64,000 nt of DNA from Deltaproteobacteria bacterium. Its GTDB lineage: Bacteria > Myxococcota_A > UBA796 > UBA2385. How positions within the stretch are numbered: the stretch's first letter is position 1; every line of letters starts with the position of its first letter. The position numbers and the translations under genes are program-made. The stretch lies in NCBI GenBank assembly GCA_018401435.1, contig JAGYJW010000019.1, positions 48,577 to 112,576 on the forward strand. Direction: 5' to 3'. This document shows positions 45,453 to 55,483 of the stretch, piece after piece. Under the pieces are notes generated by a model. That model was not told the origin of the DNA, did not search any database, and was given only the letters and a program-made list of their open reading frames with translations.

Positions 45453-46946
45453 TCAGGGGGCCGTGCGCTGCAGCAGGGCGAGGTCGAGGTCGCCGTCCCC
45501 ATCGAAGTCGCCGGTGCGGATCCCCTGCCCGGTGCGCAGGTAGGCCTGGGACGCGGCCCAGGTGGCGCTGGCCGTGCTGGCGCTGCGGTTGGGCGGCCAG
45601 CCTCCAAATCCCGTCGCGCCGGGGAAGAAATAGAGCGCGCCCGCGTCGAAGCTGAGGGCGTTGCCATCGGGATTGTGCCGCGGCGCCCCCACCAGCAGGT
45701 CGGCAAAGCCGTCGGCATCGACGTCGGCCAGTACCACCGCGCGGCCCAGGCCATCGCCCTCGGCCACGCCAAAGATGCGAAAGCTGGGGAAGGTCACCTG
45801 GCCCGCCTGCAGCTGCTCCCCCGTCCAGATCAGCAGCGCGCCGGCGGAGCCTTCGGCCCCCGGGGCGCCTGCGGCCAGCTCGGCCTTGCCATCGCCATCG
45901 ACATCGCCGGTGGCCACCGCCCACCCCGCCCAGCCCTCGGTATAGGGGCTGGACAGGATCGCGCTGGCGGCCTGACGCAAGTTGCCTTCCAGCTCTCCTG
46001 CCGCGGCCCGCGCCCCGTCCAGGATGTAGATGGCGCCAGCCGCCTCACGGTCGAGGTCAGGGTCTGACCCCTCCGAGGTGACCACCTGCGCGCCATCCAG
46101 GCTGGCGTCGGCAAAGGGCGCCCCCACCACCAGGTCGGCGATGCCATCGCCCGTCAGATCGTGCGCGCAGCTCAGGTCCGTGCCGGCGCGCTCGCCGACG
46201 CTTGCCCCACCGAAGCGGCGCCCCAGGTCGAGCACATCGCCCTCGGCCCCCACCGCCACCAGGTCGCTGCCCAGGAGCAGCGTCGCGCTGCCGCCCAAAG
46301 CCAGGGGCTGGTCCGTGCCGGTGAGGTCATCGAGGGGGGCGCCCACCAGCAGCTCGGGCAGGCCGTCTCCATCCAGGTCCGGACAGGCGGCGATGCGCGC
46401 GCCAAAGGTGCCGCCCTCATCGGCGCCCACCACATGGGAGATGCGCTGGCTGTCGGCATTCACGACGCCCAGATCACCCACCCCAGCGCCACTCAGCACA
46501 TAGATGGCGCCGTCTCTGCGGCTGAGGCTGCTGCGCCGCTCATGGGGGGCCCCCACGGCGAGATCGCGGATGCCATCGCCATCCAGGTCCGGCATCACCG
46601 ACATGGATGCCCCGAATCCAGCCGTCGAATCACCCAGCTGTATCAGGCCATCGGCGTCGCCCACCCCCAGCTCCTGGGAGGTGCCCAGGGGGAAGCTGCG
46701 CACGGCGCTCTCGACGGGACTACCCACCAGGAGCGCGTCTTCAACGATGGCCAGATCCCAGTCGGGGCCCAGGGCCTGGGTGCCTTCGATGCGGACCCAG
46801 GCGTTGAGGGGCGAGCGCTCGCCGCTGATCTTGCGCGAGGAGGTGCGCAGCACGCTGACCAGCCCCGCGGCAAAGTCAGAGGCGCAGCCCGCACCCTCGC
46901 AGGTGCCGGTGCAGCCCCCCACCAGGACCGGCAGGACCAGCAGCAT
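45453..46946 (-). CDS. integrin-like FG-GAP beta-propeller lipoprotein
   Basis: A 497-residue lipoprotein (LLVLPVLVGGCTG). The body contains FG-GAP repeats with calcium loops: FGASMSVMPDLDGDGIRDLAVGAP, CPDLDGDGLPELLVGAP, CAHDLTGDGIADLVVGAP, ATGDVDGDGKAELAAGAP, LADVDADGFADLLVGAP and DFDGDGDLDLALL. Together they should close a seven-bladed propeller like the alpha-integrin head. Role in adhesion is likely but unproven. It is followed by the CysQ-like gene. Confidence 0.85.
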   Translation of the reverse strand: MLLVLPVLVGGCTGTCEGAGCASDFAAGLVSVLRTSSRKISGERSPLNAWVRIEGTQALGPDWDLAIVEDALLVGSPVESAVRSFPLGTSQELGVGDADGLIQLGDSTAGFGASMSVMPDLDGDGIRDLAVGAPHERRSSLSRRDGAIYVLSGAGVGDLGVVNADSQRISHVVGADEGGTFGARIAACPDLDGDGLPELLVGAPLDDLTGTDQPLALGGSATLLLGSDLVAVGAEGDVLDLGRRFGGASVGERAGTDLSCAHDLTGDGIADLVVGAPFADASLDGAQVVTSEGSDPDLDREAAGAIYILDGARAAAGELEGNLRQAASAILSSPYTEGWAGWAVATGDVDGDGKAELAAGAPGAEGSAGALLIWTGEQLQAGQVTFPSFRIFGVAEGDGLGRAVVLADVDADGFADLLVGAPRHNPDGNALSFDAGALYFFPGATGFGGWPPNRSASTASATWAASQAYLRTGQGIRTGDFDGDGDLDLALLQRTAP

Positions 46947-46969
46947 GAGGCGGAGGGGCGCGGCCGCGG

Positions 46970-47863
46970 CTACTCCGGCACCAGCCCGGTGAAGGCGGTC
47001 AGCGTCTTGGTCATCAGCGGGGTCGAGGTGTCGGCGTTGTCATAGGAGACCTCCTTGACCATGCCCAGCCCCTTCACCCACCACTGCTCGATATAGCCCT
47101 CTTGGGGGATGGGGGCGCCCATCACGTCGCCCGACGAGGTGTACTCGTTGATGAGCTTGTAGGCCTGCACGCTCTCGCCGCCGGGCAGGGTGTAGCTCTC
47201 GAAGCCCAGCTCGGAGTAGGTGCCGGTGTAGGTGACGGTGCCGCCCTGGGCGCCGGTGTCGCCGCCCAGGCCGCCGCTGTCCATGGTCCAGGTCATGTTG
47301 GAGCTATAGCTATAGCTCCAGCTTCCCGTGCTTCCAACGGCATATTCGGCCGGCAGGTACTTGCGGCTGGGGCTGAGCTCCGAGCTGACCGTCCCGCCCA
47401 TGGGCAGGATGTCGAAGACCGTCATGCTGTAGTCGCCGGCCCAGTTGAGCACATACATGCCCTCGCCGTCGTAGTCACAGCCCACGGTGACCTGCACGCT
47501 ATAGCTGTCGGTGCCGGCCGAGATGGTGTCGCGGTAGGCGTAGAGATCGTCGCCGATGTTGCCCAGGCCCTCTTCGGTCGCGGTGCCGCTCTGGCCGTTG
47601 TAGGTCGCGCTAAAGGTCTTGGACCAGCCCGCGTCGTGGATGGGGTGGTAGGCGTGGGTGCAGGGACCGGGCACTTCGCCGTCGTCGCCGCCATCCAGGC
47701 CGTCGCTGCCGTCCTGGCCGTCGCTGCCATCCACACCGTCGCTGCCGTCGTCGTCGCCGTCGGTATCCTCGTCCTTGGCGCCCTGGTCGAAGGTGCCCCC
47801 GCACGAGGCGAGCAGGCCGAGGCCGCCCAGCATCCACACCGTCTTTGCCGTCATGAGGCTCAT
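46970..47863 (-). CDS. lipoprotein with Asp/Gly spacer
   Basis: A 297-residue lipoprotein with signal MLGGLGLLASCGGTFD. An acidic low-complexity spacer (DGDDDGSDGVDGSDGQDG and so on) follows, then a beta-rich domain with many Tyr, Ser and Thr (YSVQVTVGCDYDGEGMYVL, GSWSYSYSSNMTWTMDSGG). Spacers of this kind are common in myxobacterial surface lipoproteins. No known domain is recognised. The start ATG 47863 gives MSLMTAKTV; the second Met (47854) may be used. Confidence 0.6.
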   Translation of the reverse strand: MSLMTAKTVWMLGGLGLLASCGGTFDQGAKDEDTDGDDDGSDGVDGSDGQDGSDGLDGGDDGEVPGPCTHAYHPIHDAGWSKTFSATYNGQSGTATEEGLGNIGDDLYAYRDTISAGTDSYSVQVTVGCDYDGEGMYVLNWAGDYSMTVFDILPMGGTVSSELSPSRKYLPAEYAVGSTGSWSYSYSSNMTWTMDSGGLGGDTGAQGGTVTYTGTYSELGFESYTLPGGESVQAYKLINEYTSSGDVMGAPIPQEGYIEQWWVKGLGMVKEVSYDNADTSTPLMTKTLTAFTGLVPE

Positions 47864-47963
47864 CTGCGTCTCCACCGACCAATGGGGACCATGGCCCCGA
47901 ATCCGGGTAGGGATACCACGGCATTCCGGGCACCGGCAATTGCGGGGGCCTTTCCGCTGCGAG

Positions 47964-48329
47964 ATGGTGATGCGCGACGACCAGACCACCCTTGGCGAGC
48001 TGCGGTCCCTGCTGCGGGAATTCAACGCGGACCGGGACTGGGGCCGCTACCACAGCCCCCGCAACCTCGCGATGGCCCTCAACGTCGAGGCCGGCGAGCT
48101 GCTGCAGCTCTACCTGTGGTCAGCCGACGATGGCCCGCAGCCGCCGGTGGCCTCTCGCCTGCCCCAGGTCGCCGATGAGGCCGCCGATGTCGCCATCTGC
48201 CTGCTGAATTTCTGCGAGCAGGCCGGGGTGGATCTGGCCGCAGCGGTGGAGGCCAAGATAGCCGCGAATGCCCAGAAATACCCGGTGGAGCGGGCCCGCG
48301 GGCGGCTGGAGCGCTCCGAAGAGCTCTGA
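47964..48329 (+). CDS. MazG-like nucleotide pyrophosphohydrolase
   Basis: A 121-residue protein with the MazG/dCTPase fold pattern: LGELRSLLREFNADRDWGRYHSPRNLAMALNVEAGELLQLYLW and later ADEAADVAICLLNFCEQAG. The two E-x-x-E/E-x-x-D helices bind magnesium. The WxxYHxPxNLAxAL signature is that of the house-cleaning all-alpha NTP pyrophosphatases (dCTPase/RS21-C6). It should sanitise non-standard dNTPs. Start could be ATG 47964 or 47970 in the same frame. Confidence 0.85.
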   Translation: MVMRDDQTTLGELRSLLREFNADRDWGRYHSPRNLAMALNVEAGELLQLYLWSADDGPQPPVASRLPQVADEAADVAICLLNFCEQAGVDLAAAVEAKIAANAQKYPVERARGRLERSEEL

Positions 48330-48344
48330 GGGCCGCCCTCAGAG
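48324..48344. terminator. hairpin across the convergent stops of MazG-like and GH57 genes
   Basis: CTCTGAGGG (48324-48332) pairs perfectly with CCCTCAGAG (48336-48344) across a three-base loop. Both stop codons lie in the stem. No T-run follows, but a 9-bp GC-rich stem between convergent genes is a likely bidirectional terminator. Confidence 0.6.
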
Positions 48345-49796
48345 GATGGGGTGGGCCAGGGAGGCGGGCGGCGGCAGCCCCAAGGAGGCCCAGCCAGCCG
48401 CGACATGGTCCCGAAAGAGCTGATCGAAGAGATCGTGCATCTCGCTGTGGTTTTCGGGGCCATACCACCAACACCAGTCGCTGCCCTCGGCAGCGCGCAG
48501 GTGGGGCCAGGTGGCCTCGGGCCGGCCCGCGTCTTCGTAGGCCTGGCGCAAGGCCGCGACCTCTCGCCAGGCGGCCTGGTCCCGGGCGTGGCCCGCCCAG
48601 ATGGCGAAGTTGGCCCCGATCCAGGAGCCGCTGTGCAGGTGCCGGATGTGGCCGACCTCGGCCTGGGCGACCGCATCCCCGATGGTGCAGGTGCGGCCAC
48701 TGGAGAAGAGCGCGGCCATGAAGGACTCGCCGGCGTCGGGGTAGCTCTCCCAGGGGTTCTCGCCGTCGAGGACCACCGGCACCGTCCCCTGCCCCACCGA
48801 TCCCAGCAGGTCCGCCGCCGCCGCCCGCCCATCGCGGTCGGCATAGACGAATCCGATGCGATCCGACAGGGACCGATCGCGGAAGATGATCTTCAGGCCC
48901 TCATTCCCAGCAAGCCAGGCCCGCTGGATATCCGGGGGGCCGTCGCGGTCGCTGCGCTCCAGCACGCCCTGATCCGTCGCCGCCCAGCTCAGCCCGCATT
49001 CGCCCAGCAGATCGGCCACCTCGGGGCTCACCGAACCCTCGCTGGGCCACATGCCCACGGGGCGGGTGCCCAGCACGGCCTCGACCCGGTCCAAGGCGTC
49101 CACCACCTGGCGCCGGGCGTCGTCGGGCCAGGCAAAGGACACGGCGTCGGCGGGAATCTGGGGCATCGCCCGCCGCGCGATGGAGAAATCCACCAGCAGC
49201 GGCAGGATGGGGTGATCGTAGGGGGAGCAGGCGATCTCGGGCAGCTCCCGCCAGAGATCGAGCACCCCGCAGAGCAGCTCCCGCTGCAGATCCATCAGGT
49301 CGAGCAGCTGTTCGTGGGAGAAGTCGCGGTCCTGGGCGCGCAGGCGGGCCGCGCGGGGGTCCCTTCGACCCACCACGCCGATCCAGGCGAGGTTGCTCCA
49401 GACCTGCAGATCCCGCAGCTCTTGGGGCTGGTCCAGGTCGCCCACCCGGGACTCCAGCTCTTGATAGCGGCGCGAGCCCCGGCGCATGTTGGGGTGGCCA
49501 TGCACAAAGCGCCGCCGGATGAAGGCCTTGTCTGCGCCGCTGAGATCCTCTGCCGGCATGCGGGACAGCTCTTCCCAACGGTCCGTCCCGCCATCCCGGT
49601 ACTGCAGGAGCTGGTCCAGCAGCGAGGGCACGACATTGACCGTGGCCCGGCCGCCATGGGCCGCCAGCATCGCCGGCACGTCGGTGTAGCCGCGGCTGGC
49701 GTGCATCCGCACCCAGGGCATGGTGGGCCGGCCGGTGTGGGGATCCCGGTAGTCGGGCTGGTGCATATGAAGGAGGAGGGCGACCCGTCCGGACAT
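48339..49796 (-). CDS. glycoside hydrolase family 57 protein
   Basis: A 485-residue protein with GH57 conserved regions: HMHQPDYRDPHTG (region 1), HPNMRRG region 2, MWPSEGSVSPEV (region 3, likely nucleophile Glu), LDGENPWESY (region 4, likely acid Asp), and a helical region 5 ending PENHSEMHDLFDQLF. GH57 enzymes act on alpha-glucans, for example amylase, branching enzyme or amylopullulanase. Its length is near that of branching enzymes and cytosolic amylases. There is no signal peptide. It is divergent from the WD40-like gene. Confidence 0.85.
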   Translation of the reverse strand: MSGRVALLLHMHQPDYRDPHTGRPTMPWVRMHASRGYTDVPAMLAAHGGRATVNVVPSLLDQLLQYRDGGTDRWEELSRMPAEDLSGADKAFIRRRFVHGHPNMRRGSRRYQELESRVGDLDQPQELRDLQVWSNLAWIGVVGRRDPRAARLRAQDRDFSHEQLLDLMDLQRELLCGVLDLWRELPEIACSPYDHPILPLLVDFSIARRAMPQIPADAVSFAWPDDARRQVVDALDRVEAVLGTRPVGMWPSEGSVSPEVADLLGECGLSWAATDQGVLERSDRDGPPDIQRAWLAGNEGLKIIFRDRSLSDRIGFVYADRDGRAAAADLLGSVGQGTVPVVLDGENPWESYPDAGESFMAALFSSGRTCTIGDAVAQAEVGHIRHLHSGSWIGANFAIWAGHARDQAAWREVAALRQAYEDAGRPEATWPHLRAAEGSDWCWWYGPENHSEMHDLFDQLFRDHVAAGWASLGLPPPASLAHPIL

Positions 49797-49869
49797 TCAG
49801 GCTCCGTTGGCTGCGGACTGGCGCGGGCGAGGACACGCGCGCGCCCATTCCCGTTACCATGCTGCGCAC

Positions 49870-51699
49870 ATGCTGAGCCTCGTCGATCAATTCTGCCCGA
49901 ATGTCCACGACAGCCCCATCGTGGCCGCCACCTTCGATCCCCACAGTGGAACGCTGGCGACGGCCGACGACACCGGCCGTGTCGCCGTCCAGCGCCCCGG
50001 TGAGGCCACGCCCCAGCTGGTCTTCAATGTGGGCCCCGCGGCGGTGCACGCGCTGTCGTTGATCCGCGGCGGCAGCCTGCTGGCAGCCGGGGACGACGAC
50101 GGCACCGTGGCCGTCTACCGCACCGACAACGGCGAGATCTGGTTCATGGAGCACCGCGAGGGCCAGCGCGGACGGGTGCGGGCCATGCGGGGGGTCGCGG
50201 TCAGCCCCGAAGGCGCCCGCCTGGCCGCCATCGCCAAGGACGGCCTGCTTCGGGTCTGGGATATGACGCGCCAGGAGCGGGAATTCGCCTGGCGGGGCTT
50301 CTCGGGCACCAGCGTGGAATTCGACCCCCGCGGGCAGCGGCTGCTGGCCATGGACGCCGAAGGCCAGGTGCGCCTGATGGACCTGATGTCCGTGCAGGCC
50401 CTCTATATGGACCGCCTGCAGACGCCGGCCGAGATCGCCCGCTTCAGCATCGACGGCACCATGGTGGTGGCCGCGGGCCCCGCGGGCATCTCGCTGCTGC
50501 GGGTGGCCGACGGCGCGCTGATCGCCAGCTTCGCCACCCGGGGTGGATCGGGCATCGCGAACCTGCTGCTGTCCCCCGACGGCCAATATGCCGGCGCGGT
50601 CTCCATGAACAGCGTTCACGTCTTCCAGCTTCCCGACCTGACGCCGGTGGACAGCCGGCGCCATGGCGCACCCGGCGCCACCGGGGCCGCCATGTGGTCC
50701 TACCAGGGCGTGCGCGTGGCGGGAAACGACGGCCTGCTGCACTCCGGCGGCGCGGGTTCGGCCGGGCCCGTGACCTTTGCCGGCGGCTTTGGCGACCACC
50801 GCATCGCCGCCCATGGCGACCGCATCGCCGCCTGGAGAAATGGCAGCCGAATCCTCGACTTTCCGGTTGAGGGCACCGTTCGGGAGGCGCAGATCGATCG
50901 CGATGGTCGGCTGGTCGCCGTGGTGCCCACCCGGGGCCCCGTGACCCTCTACGACGTGGCGACAGGGCGCAAGGTCTTCGACACCGGCCCCGAGACCAGC
51001 GGGGCCCTGGATGTCGGTCTGGGCGGCACGGTGGTGGCGGTCCAGCCCCGCAGTGGCGGCTGCCGCTGGTGGGATCTGGGCGCCAACAAGGGCTTTCAGC
51101 TGGACTGGCCCACAGCCATGGCCTTGAGCAATGGCGGCACCTGGCTGGGGGTGGTCACGCCCAAGGGCCGGGTACGCATCCTCGACCCCGCGACGGGCCA
51201 GGACGCCGTCCCAGCGCCGATCCCCCTCGCCCAGGTGCCCACCCGCATGCTGGCCTTCGTCAACCGGCGCCCCGACCTGCTGGTGATGGACGCCGAGGGC
51301 GTGCTGGGACACTACGACCTGTCGTCATCGGCCCGCAGCGGCGAGCCCGCCCGGGGCCGGGATGTGCTCACCCTCAATGTCCCCGTGGACCGGCTCTGGG
51401 GCATCACGGGCGGAGAGCTGTGCGCCTTGCGCCTGCCCGAGGGCGAGACCTGCAGCATCCTCTTCGTCGATATTCACGCGGGCGCGGTGGTCGCCGAGGT
51501 CACCGGCCTCTCGCCCCTGGCCTGGGTGGACGCCGAGAACGGCCTCATCGTCGAACCCGCCCGCTCCAGCGCCTTGCTGGAGCGCGAGCGCAACGGCGCC
51601 GAGCGCCGCGTGCTGCGGGCCCTGCCCGACGGCGAGTGGATCTCCTATGGCTGGCGCGGCATCCTGGATGCCAGCCCCGGCGCCGCGGCCGTCATGTAG
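49870..51699 (+). CDS. WD40-like beta-propeller protein
   Basis: A 609-residue protein starting MLSLVDQFCPNVHDSPIVAATF, with no signal peptide. About ten repeats carry the pattern VAATFDPHSGTLATADDTGRVAV, VAVSPEGARLAAIAKDGLLRVWD, VEFDPRGQRLLAMDAEGQVRLMD and RMLAFVNRRPDLLVMDAEG. Two propellers could form. It should act as a protein-interaction platform in the cytoplasm. Partners are not evident; GH57 is divergent and an Fe-S carrier gene is convergent. Confidence 0.75.
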   Translation: MLSLVDQFCPNVHDSPIVAATFDPHSGTLATADDTGRVAVQRPGEATPQLVFNVGPAAVHALSLIRGGSLLAAGDDDGTVAVYRTDNGEIWFMEHREGQRGRVRAMRGVAVSPEGARLAAIAKDGLLRVWDMTRQEREFAWRGFSGTSVEFDPRGQRLLAMDAEGQVRLMDLMSVQALYMDRLQTPAEIARFSIDGTMVVAAGPAGISLLRVADGALIASFATRGGSGIANLLLSPDGQYAGAVSMNSVHVFQLPDLTPVDSRRHGAPGATGAAMWSYQGVRVAGNDGLLHSGGAGSAGPVTFAGGFGDHRIAAHGDRIAAWRNGSRILDFPVEGTVREAQIDRDGRLVAVVPTRGPVTLYDVATGRKVFDTGPETSGALDVGLGGTVVAVQPRSGGCRWWDLGANKGFQLDWPTAMALSNGGTWLGVVTPKGRVRILDPATGQDAVPAPIPLAQVPTRMLAFVNRRPDLLVMDAEGVLGHYDLSSSARSGEPARGRDVLTLNVPVDRLWGITGGELCALRLPEGETCSILFVDIHAGAVVAEVTGLSPLAWVDAENGLIVEPARSSALLERERNGAERRVLRALPDGEWISYGWRGILDASPGAAAVM

Positions 51700-51715
51700 C
51701 AGGGGGCGGCGGCCC

Positions 51716-52057
51716 TCAGAAGTCGACGGACTCGCCGCAGCCGCAGGGGCGCTTGGCCTGCGGGTTCTTGATGTCGAAGCCGGCATCCATCAGGGACTCC
51801 TTCCAGTCGATGGTGGAGTCCTTCAGCTTCTCCATGTGCTCGGGCTTCACAAAGACCTGGATCTTTTCGCCCTCGGCGTCGAAATCGAAGACCAGATCGT
51901 CGTCGTCGGGCTTCTCTTCGAATTCCAGGACGTATTTGTAGCCCGAGCATCCCCCGCCAGTGAGCCCGAAGCGCAAGCCCCAGCCGGGGCCGCCATACTC
52001 TTCGCGGAGCTCGACGATGCTCTCGGCGGCGGTGGGGGTGACGTGGATGGTCTCCAT
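51716..52057 (-). CDS. A-type Fe-S cluster carrier (HesB/IscA/ErpA family)
   Basis: A 113-residue protein with the three conserved cysteines in LTGGGCSGYKYVL and KRPCGCGESVDF. The acidic insert FEEKPDDDDLVFDFDAEGEK is longer than in E. coli IscA. It delivers Fe-S clusters to apoproteins in the cytoplasm. The start METIHVTPTAAESIVELR follows a GGAG-like sequence. It is convergent with the propeller gene. Confidence 0.9.
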   Translation of the reverse strand: METIHVTPTAAESIVELREEYGGPGWGLRFGLTGGGCSGYKYVLEFEEKPDDDDLVFDFDAEGEKIQVFVKPEHMEKLKDSTIDWKESLMDAGFDIKNPQAKRPCGCGESVDF

Positions 52058-52097
52058 CGGAGGCTCCTGCAGCGGGGAGAGAGGGGGCCGCGCCGAT

Positions 52098-52505
52098 TCA
52101 GCGGGGCTCTGATGCGGAGCTAACCACGGCCTGCCGCCCGTCCAGCCAGGCCCGCACCAGCCGGTGGCCGCGAATGGGGACCTGGACCAGCACCACCAGG
52201 TAGAGGAAGGGACCGACCTTGTGCCGTTCAAAGGCGCTGACCACGTCGCCGTGGCCCATCCAGGTGAAGCTGCGGGTGAGGCCGCAGCCCATGCAGTCCA
52301 TGCCCGTCATATTCTTCCACAGGCAGAGGCCGGGCAGCTCCCAGCCGAAGAGGCTGAGCACGCTGTCCGAAGGCGTGAGCACGGCGCTGAGCACCACCAC
52401 CGCCACCGACCCGATCAGCAGCACGAGGTCTGCCTGCTGTTCCCGGGCGCGGGCGCGCGCGCGCCGGGCGAGGGCCTCAGGCGTCGGGGTCGGAGCGTGC
52501 GGCAT
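52098..52505 (-). CDS. DUF2752-family membrane protein
   Basis: A 135-residue protein with a basic N-terminus, two transmembrane segments (LVLLIGSVAVVVLSAVL, FLYLVVLVQVPIRGHRL) and the conserved motif CMGCGLTRSFTWMGHGDVVSAF. This CxGCGxTRA-type motif defines DUF2752. Function is unknown for the family. The start overlaps the nusB 3' end by 29 bases, so it is probably co-transcribed with the riboflavin-nusB cluster. Confidence 0.85.
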   Translation of the reverse strand: MPHAPTPTPEALARRARARAREQQADLVLLIGSVAVVVLSAVLTPSDSVLSLFGWELPGLCLWKNMTGMDCMGCGLTRSFTWMGHGDVVSAFERHKVGPFLYLVVLVQVPIRGHRLVRAWLDGRQAVVSSASEPR

Positions 52506-52992
52506 GGAGATCGGCCTTTTCGATCTGGTCGGCCTGCAACAGGGCCCGGCGACCCCCGCGCCCGGTCTCGGCGGCGATGCGGTCGAGGATGCCGTTGACA
52601 AAGGCGCGGCTGTCCTTTTCACCATAGCGCTTGGCCAGCTCGACGGCCTCGTTGATGCTGACGCTGGCCGGCACATCCATGCAGGCCAGGAGTTCGAAGG
52701 TGGCCAGGCGCAGGATGTTGCGGTCCACCACCGGCATGCGAATCAGCCGCCAGTTCACGCTGGCGGTCTCGATCAGGGTGTCGATCTCGGCCTTGCGGCG
52801 GTCTACGCCGGTGACCAGGCGGTGGGCATACTCCCGCTCGCCCTCGTCGGCGGGACGCGCCCCGCCGATGCCGTCGTCGGCGTCGTGCTGACCCGCCCAG
52901 AGGTTGGCCAGGGCCACCTCGGCCGGCGCGTCGATGATGTCGATCTCGTAGAGCGCCTGGAGGGCGAACTCGCGGGCGCGTCGACGTGCCAT
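52477..52992 (-). CDS. nusB: transcription antitermination factor NusB
   Basis: A 171-residue protein with the NusB start [19 protein letters not shown] and the conserved ending DVPASVSINEAVELAKRYGEKDSRAFVNGILDRI. It binds boxA RNA with NusE and promotes antitermination of rRNA operons. An insert (GQHDADDGIGGARPADEGE) makes it slightly longer than usual. The start shares one base with the ribH stop (TGATG), a normal ribH-nusB arrangement. Confidence 0.95.
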   Translation of the reverse strand: MARRRAREFALQALYEIDIIDAPAEVALANLWAGQHDADDGIGGARPADEGEREYAHRLVTGVDRRKAEIDTLIETASVNWRLIRMPVVDRNILRLATFELLACMDVPASVSINEAVELAKRYGEKDSRAFVNGILDRIAAETGRGGRRALLQADQIEKADLHAARSDPDA

Positions 52993-53480
52993 CAGCCCGC
53001 CTTGTGGGCCAGGTCGATGCCCGCCAGCAAGCCAACCATTTCGAGGGCGGCCATGGCGGCCTCCACACCCTTGTTGCCCATCTTGGTGCCCGCGCGTTCG
53101 ACGGCCTGTTCGATGCTGTCGGTGGTCAGCACGCCAAAGGCCACCGGCACGCCGGTGTCCAACATGACGTGGGCCAGGCCCTTGGTGACCTCGGCCGCAA
53201 CATATTCGAAGTGGGGGGTGCCCCCGCGGATCACGCAGCCCAGGCCGATCACGGCGTCATAGCTGCCGCTGCGGGCCAGTCGCTGGGCCACCAGGGGCAT
53301 CTCGAAGGCGCCCGGCACCCAGACCACCGTGGCGCGCGTGTCTACGTCCACGCCATGGCGCCGCAAGGCGTCCAAGGCGCCGTCCAGCAGGCGAGCGTTG
53401 ATGAAGTCGTTGAAGCGGGAGACGACCAGGGCGTAGCGGCCGCCGGTGTCCTGGAGATTGGCCTCGATGACGCGGGGCAT
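52992..53480 (-). CDS. ribH: 6,7-dimethyl-8-ribityllumazine synthase
   Basis: A 162-residue enzyme with the standard order: [54 protein letters not shown] and [21 protein letters not shown]. It condenses 5-amino-6-ribitylaminouracil with 3,4-dihydroxybutanone phosphate in the penultimate step of riboflavin synthesis. The next gene (nusB) overlaps by one base. Confidence 0.96.
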   Translation of the reverse strand: MPRVIEANLQDTGGRYALVVSRFNDFINARLLDGALDALRRHGVDVDTRATVVWVPGAFEMPLVAQRLARSGSYDAVIGLGCVIRGGTPHFEYVAAEVTKGLAHVMLDTGVPVAFGVLTTDSIEQAVERAGTKMGNKGVEAAMAALEMVGLLAGIDLAHKAG

Positions 53481-53489
53481 GGGGCTCGC

Positions 53490-54743
53490 TCAGTTCGGGG
53501 TCTGGGAGGGGTCGGCGCTGAGCTCCGCCCCATCCGGGATGATGTGGCCCAGCTGTTCGCGGCGGGCGCGCAAGAAGCTGGCGTTCTGTTGAGATGCCGG
53601 GATGCGCAGCGGGACGCGCTCGGCGACGGTCAGCCCGTAACCTTCCAGCCCCACGATCTTGCGGGGGTTGTTGGTCATGAGCCGCAGGCTGCGAGCGCCC
53701 AGATCGACGAGGATCTGCGCGCCCATTCCCATCTCGCGAAGCTCGCCGCCGCCGGCATCGCCAGCCTTGGCGTCGGTCACGCCCAGGTGGGCCTTGAGCC
53801 GGGCCAGCACGGCCGCCGCCTGCCCCTGACCGCCGACGTGCATATAGAGCAGCACGCCCCGGCCCTCGGCGCGAATGGCCGCGAGGGCGGCGTCGAGCTG
53901 CCCCCCACAGTCACAGGAGGGGGCGCCGAAGGCATCGCCGGTGGGGCAATAGGCCTGCACCCGGGCCAGCACCGGCGCATCGCCGGAGAGATCGCCCAAC
54001 CACAGCGCCATGTGAAGGCCGCCATCGGTCAGGGTGCGGTAGGTGCGCACCTGGAACTCGCCAAAGCCCCGCGCCAGCATCTGGGTCTCGAGCTCGCGCT
54101 GGACGAGGACCTCTTTGCGCATGCGCCACTGGATGAGGTCGGCGACGGCGACGATGCGGATCTTGTGCCGGGCGCCGAAGCGCTCCAGATCCGGCAGCCG
54201 GGCCATGCTGCCATCTTCGTTCATGATCTCGCAGATCACGCCCGCCGGGTTGAGCCCCGCCAGGCGGGCGAGGTCCACGGAGCCTTCGGTCTGGCCCGTG
54301 CGCACCAGCACTCCGCCATTGCGGGCTTTCAAGGGGAAGACATGGCCGGGGGTGACCAGATCCTGGGGGCCCTTGGTGGGGTCGATCGCGGCCTTGATGG
54401 TCGTGGCGCGGTCCTCGGCCGAGATGCCGGTGCTCACGCCCTCTCGGGCCTCGATCGACACCGTGAAGGCGGTGCCGTAGGGGCTCTGGTTATTGGTCGC
54501 CATCATGGGCAGCTGCAGCTGGCCCACCCGCTCTTCGGTGAGGGTCAGGCAGATCAGGCCCCGGCCGTGGGTGGCCATGAAGTTGATGGCCTGCGGCGTG
54601 ACGGCGTCGGCCGCCATGGTCAGATCGCCCTCGTTCTCCCGGTCCTCGTCATCCACCAGGATGACCATGCGACCCGCACGGATATCGGCCAGCGCGTGCT
54701 CGACCCGCGTGATGGGATCGGGGTCCATGACGATGAAATCCAT
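53490..54743 (-). CDS. ribBA: bifunctional 3,4-DHBP synthase / GTP cyclohydrolase II
   Basis: A 417-residue fusion. The N-terminal DHBP synthase carries [11 protein letters not shown] and THGRGLICL. The C-terminal GTP cyclohydrolase II carries [23 protein letters not shown], which holds the three zinc cysteines, and later [13 protein letters not shown]. It supplies both precursors of riboflavin. ATG 54743 gives the start MDFIVMDPD; the second Met would also be acceptable. Confidence 0.95.
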   Translation of the reverse strand: MDFIVMDPDPITRVEHALADIRAGRMVILVDDEDRENEGDLTMAADAVTPQAINFMATHGRGLICLTLTEERVGQLQLPMMATNNQSPYGTAFTVSIEAREGVSTGISAEDRATTIKAAIDPTKGPQDLVTPGHVFPLKARNGGVLVRTGQTEGSVDLARLAGLNPAGVICEIMNEDGSMARLPDLERFGARHKIRIVAVADLIQWRMRKEVLVQRELETQMLARGFGEFQVRTYRTLTDGGLHMALWLGDLSGDAPVLARVQAYCPTGDAFGAPSCDCGGQLDAALAAIRAEGRGVLLYMHVGGQGQAAAVLARLKAHLGVTDAKAGDAGGGELREMGMGAQILVDLGARSLRLMTNNPRKIVGLEGYGLTVAERVPLRIPASQQNASFLRARREQLGHIIPDGAELSADPSQTPN

Positions 54744-54766
54744 ATTGCCTCCGCGCCGCGGCGGGG

Positions 54767-55483
54767 TCATCGGGAGCCGGAGCGGCCACCGCGGGTGAAT
54801 CCGAGGGCCTCAAGCCGCTCGGGGCTCAGGGACTTATCCCGTCCCGGCGTCGGGGCCGCCCCAAGCAGGCGCTCGACATAGCGGGCGAGCAGGTCGACCT
54901 CGAGGTTGACCGCCTTGCCGGCCGACAGCTGGCCGAGCAGGGTCTCATCTGCGGTATAGGGTACGATGTTGACCCGGAAGCGGTCGCCCACCACCTCGTT
55001 GACGGTCAGGCTGACCCCGTCGATGCAGATGCTGCCCTTCTCGGCGATGTAGCGCAGGATGTCGGCCGGCGCGCGCAGGTGCATGACCACGCTCTCCTTC
55101 TCGACCCGCACCGCGTCCACCGTGCCGACGGCATCGACATGGCCGCTGACCAGGTGCCCATCCAGGCGGTCGCCCAGGCGCAAGGCGCGCTCGAGGTGCA
55201 GGCGGGCGCCGGGCCGGGCCGCCCCCAAGGTGGTGCGCTCCAGCGTCTCTTTGCCTGCCACCACGGTGAAGGCGTCGGGTGGGTGCACAGCCTCCACCGT
55301 CAGGCAGGCGCCACTCACCGCGATGGAGTCGCCCAGTCCGATGCGCTCGCGGTCGCTGCGGCCCACGCCGGCCTGGCCCTCGGGAGCGACTGTGATCCGG
55401 GTGCGAATGCGCAGCTGGACCCCATTGCCACGGGGAGAGACCGAGACCAGCGTGCCCACATCTTCGATGATTCCGCTGAACAT
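54767..55483 (-). CDS. ribE: riboflavin synthase alpha chain
   Basis: A 238-residue enzyme of two lumazine-binding repeats. Repeat 1 opens [12 protein letters not shown] and contains SGACLTVE; repeat 2 opens [10 protein letters not shown] and contains [10 protein letters not shown]. It dismutates two lumazines to riboflavin. The C-terminal 35 residues ([20 protein letters not shown]) are an extra tail. Its start shares one base with the ribD stop. Confidence 0.95.
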   Translation of the reverse strand: MFSGIIEDVGTLVSVSPRGNGVQLRIRTRITVAPEGQAGVGRSDRERIGLGDSIAVSGACLTVEAVHPPDAFTVVAGKETLERTTLGAARPGARLHLERALRLGDRLDGHLVSGHVDAVGTVDAVRVEKESVVMHLRAPADILRYIAEKGSICIDGVSLTVNEVVGDRFRVNIVPYTADETLLGQLSAGKAVNLEVDLLARYVERLLGAAPTPGRDKSLSPERLEALGFTRGGRSGSR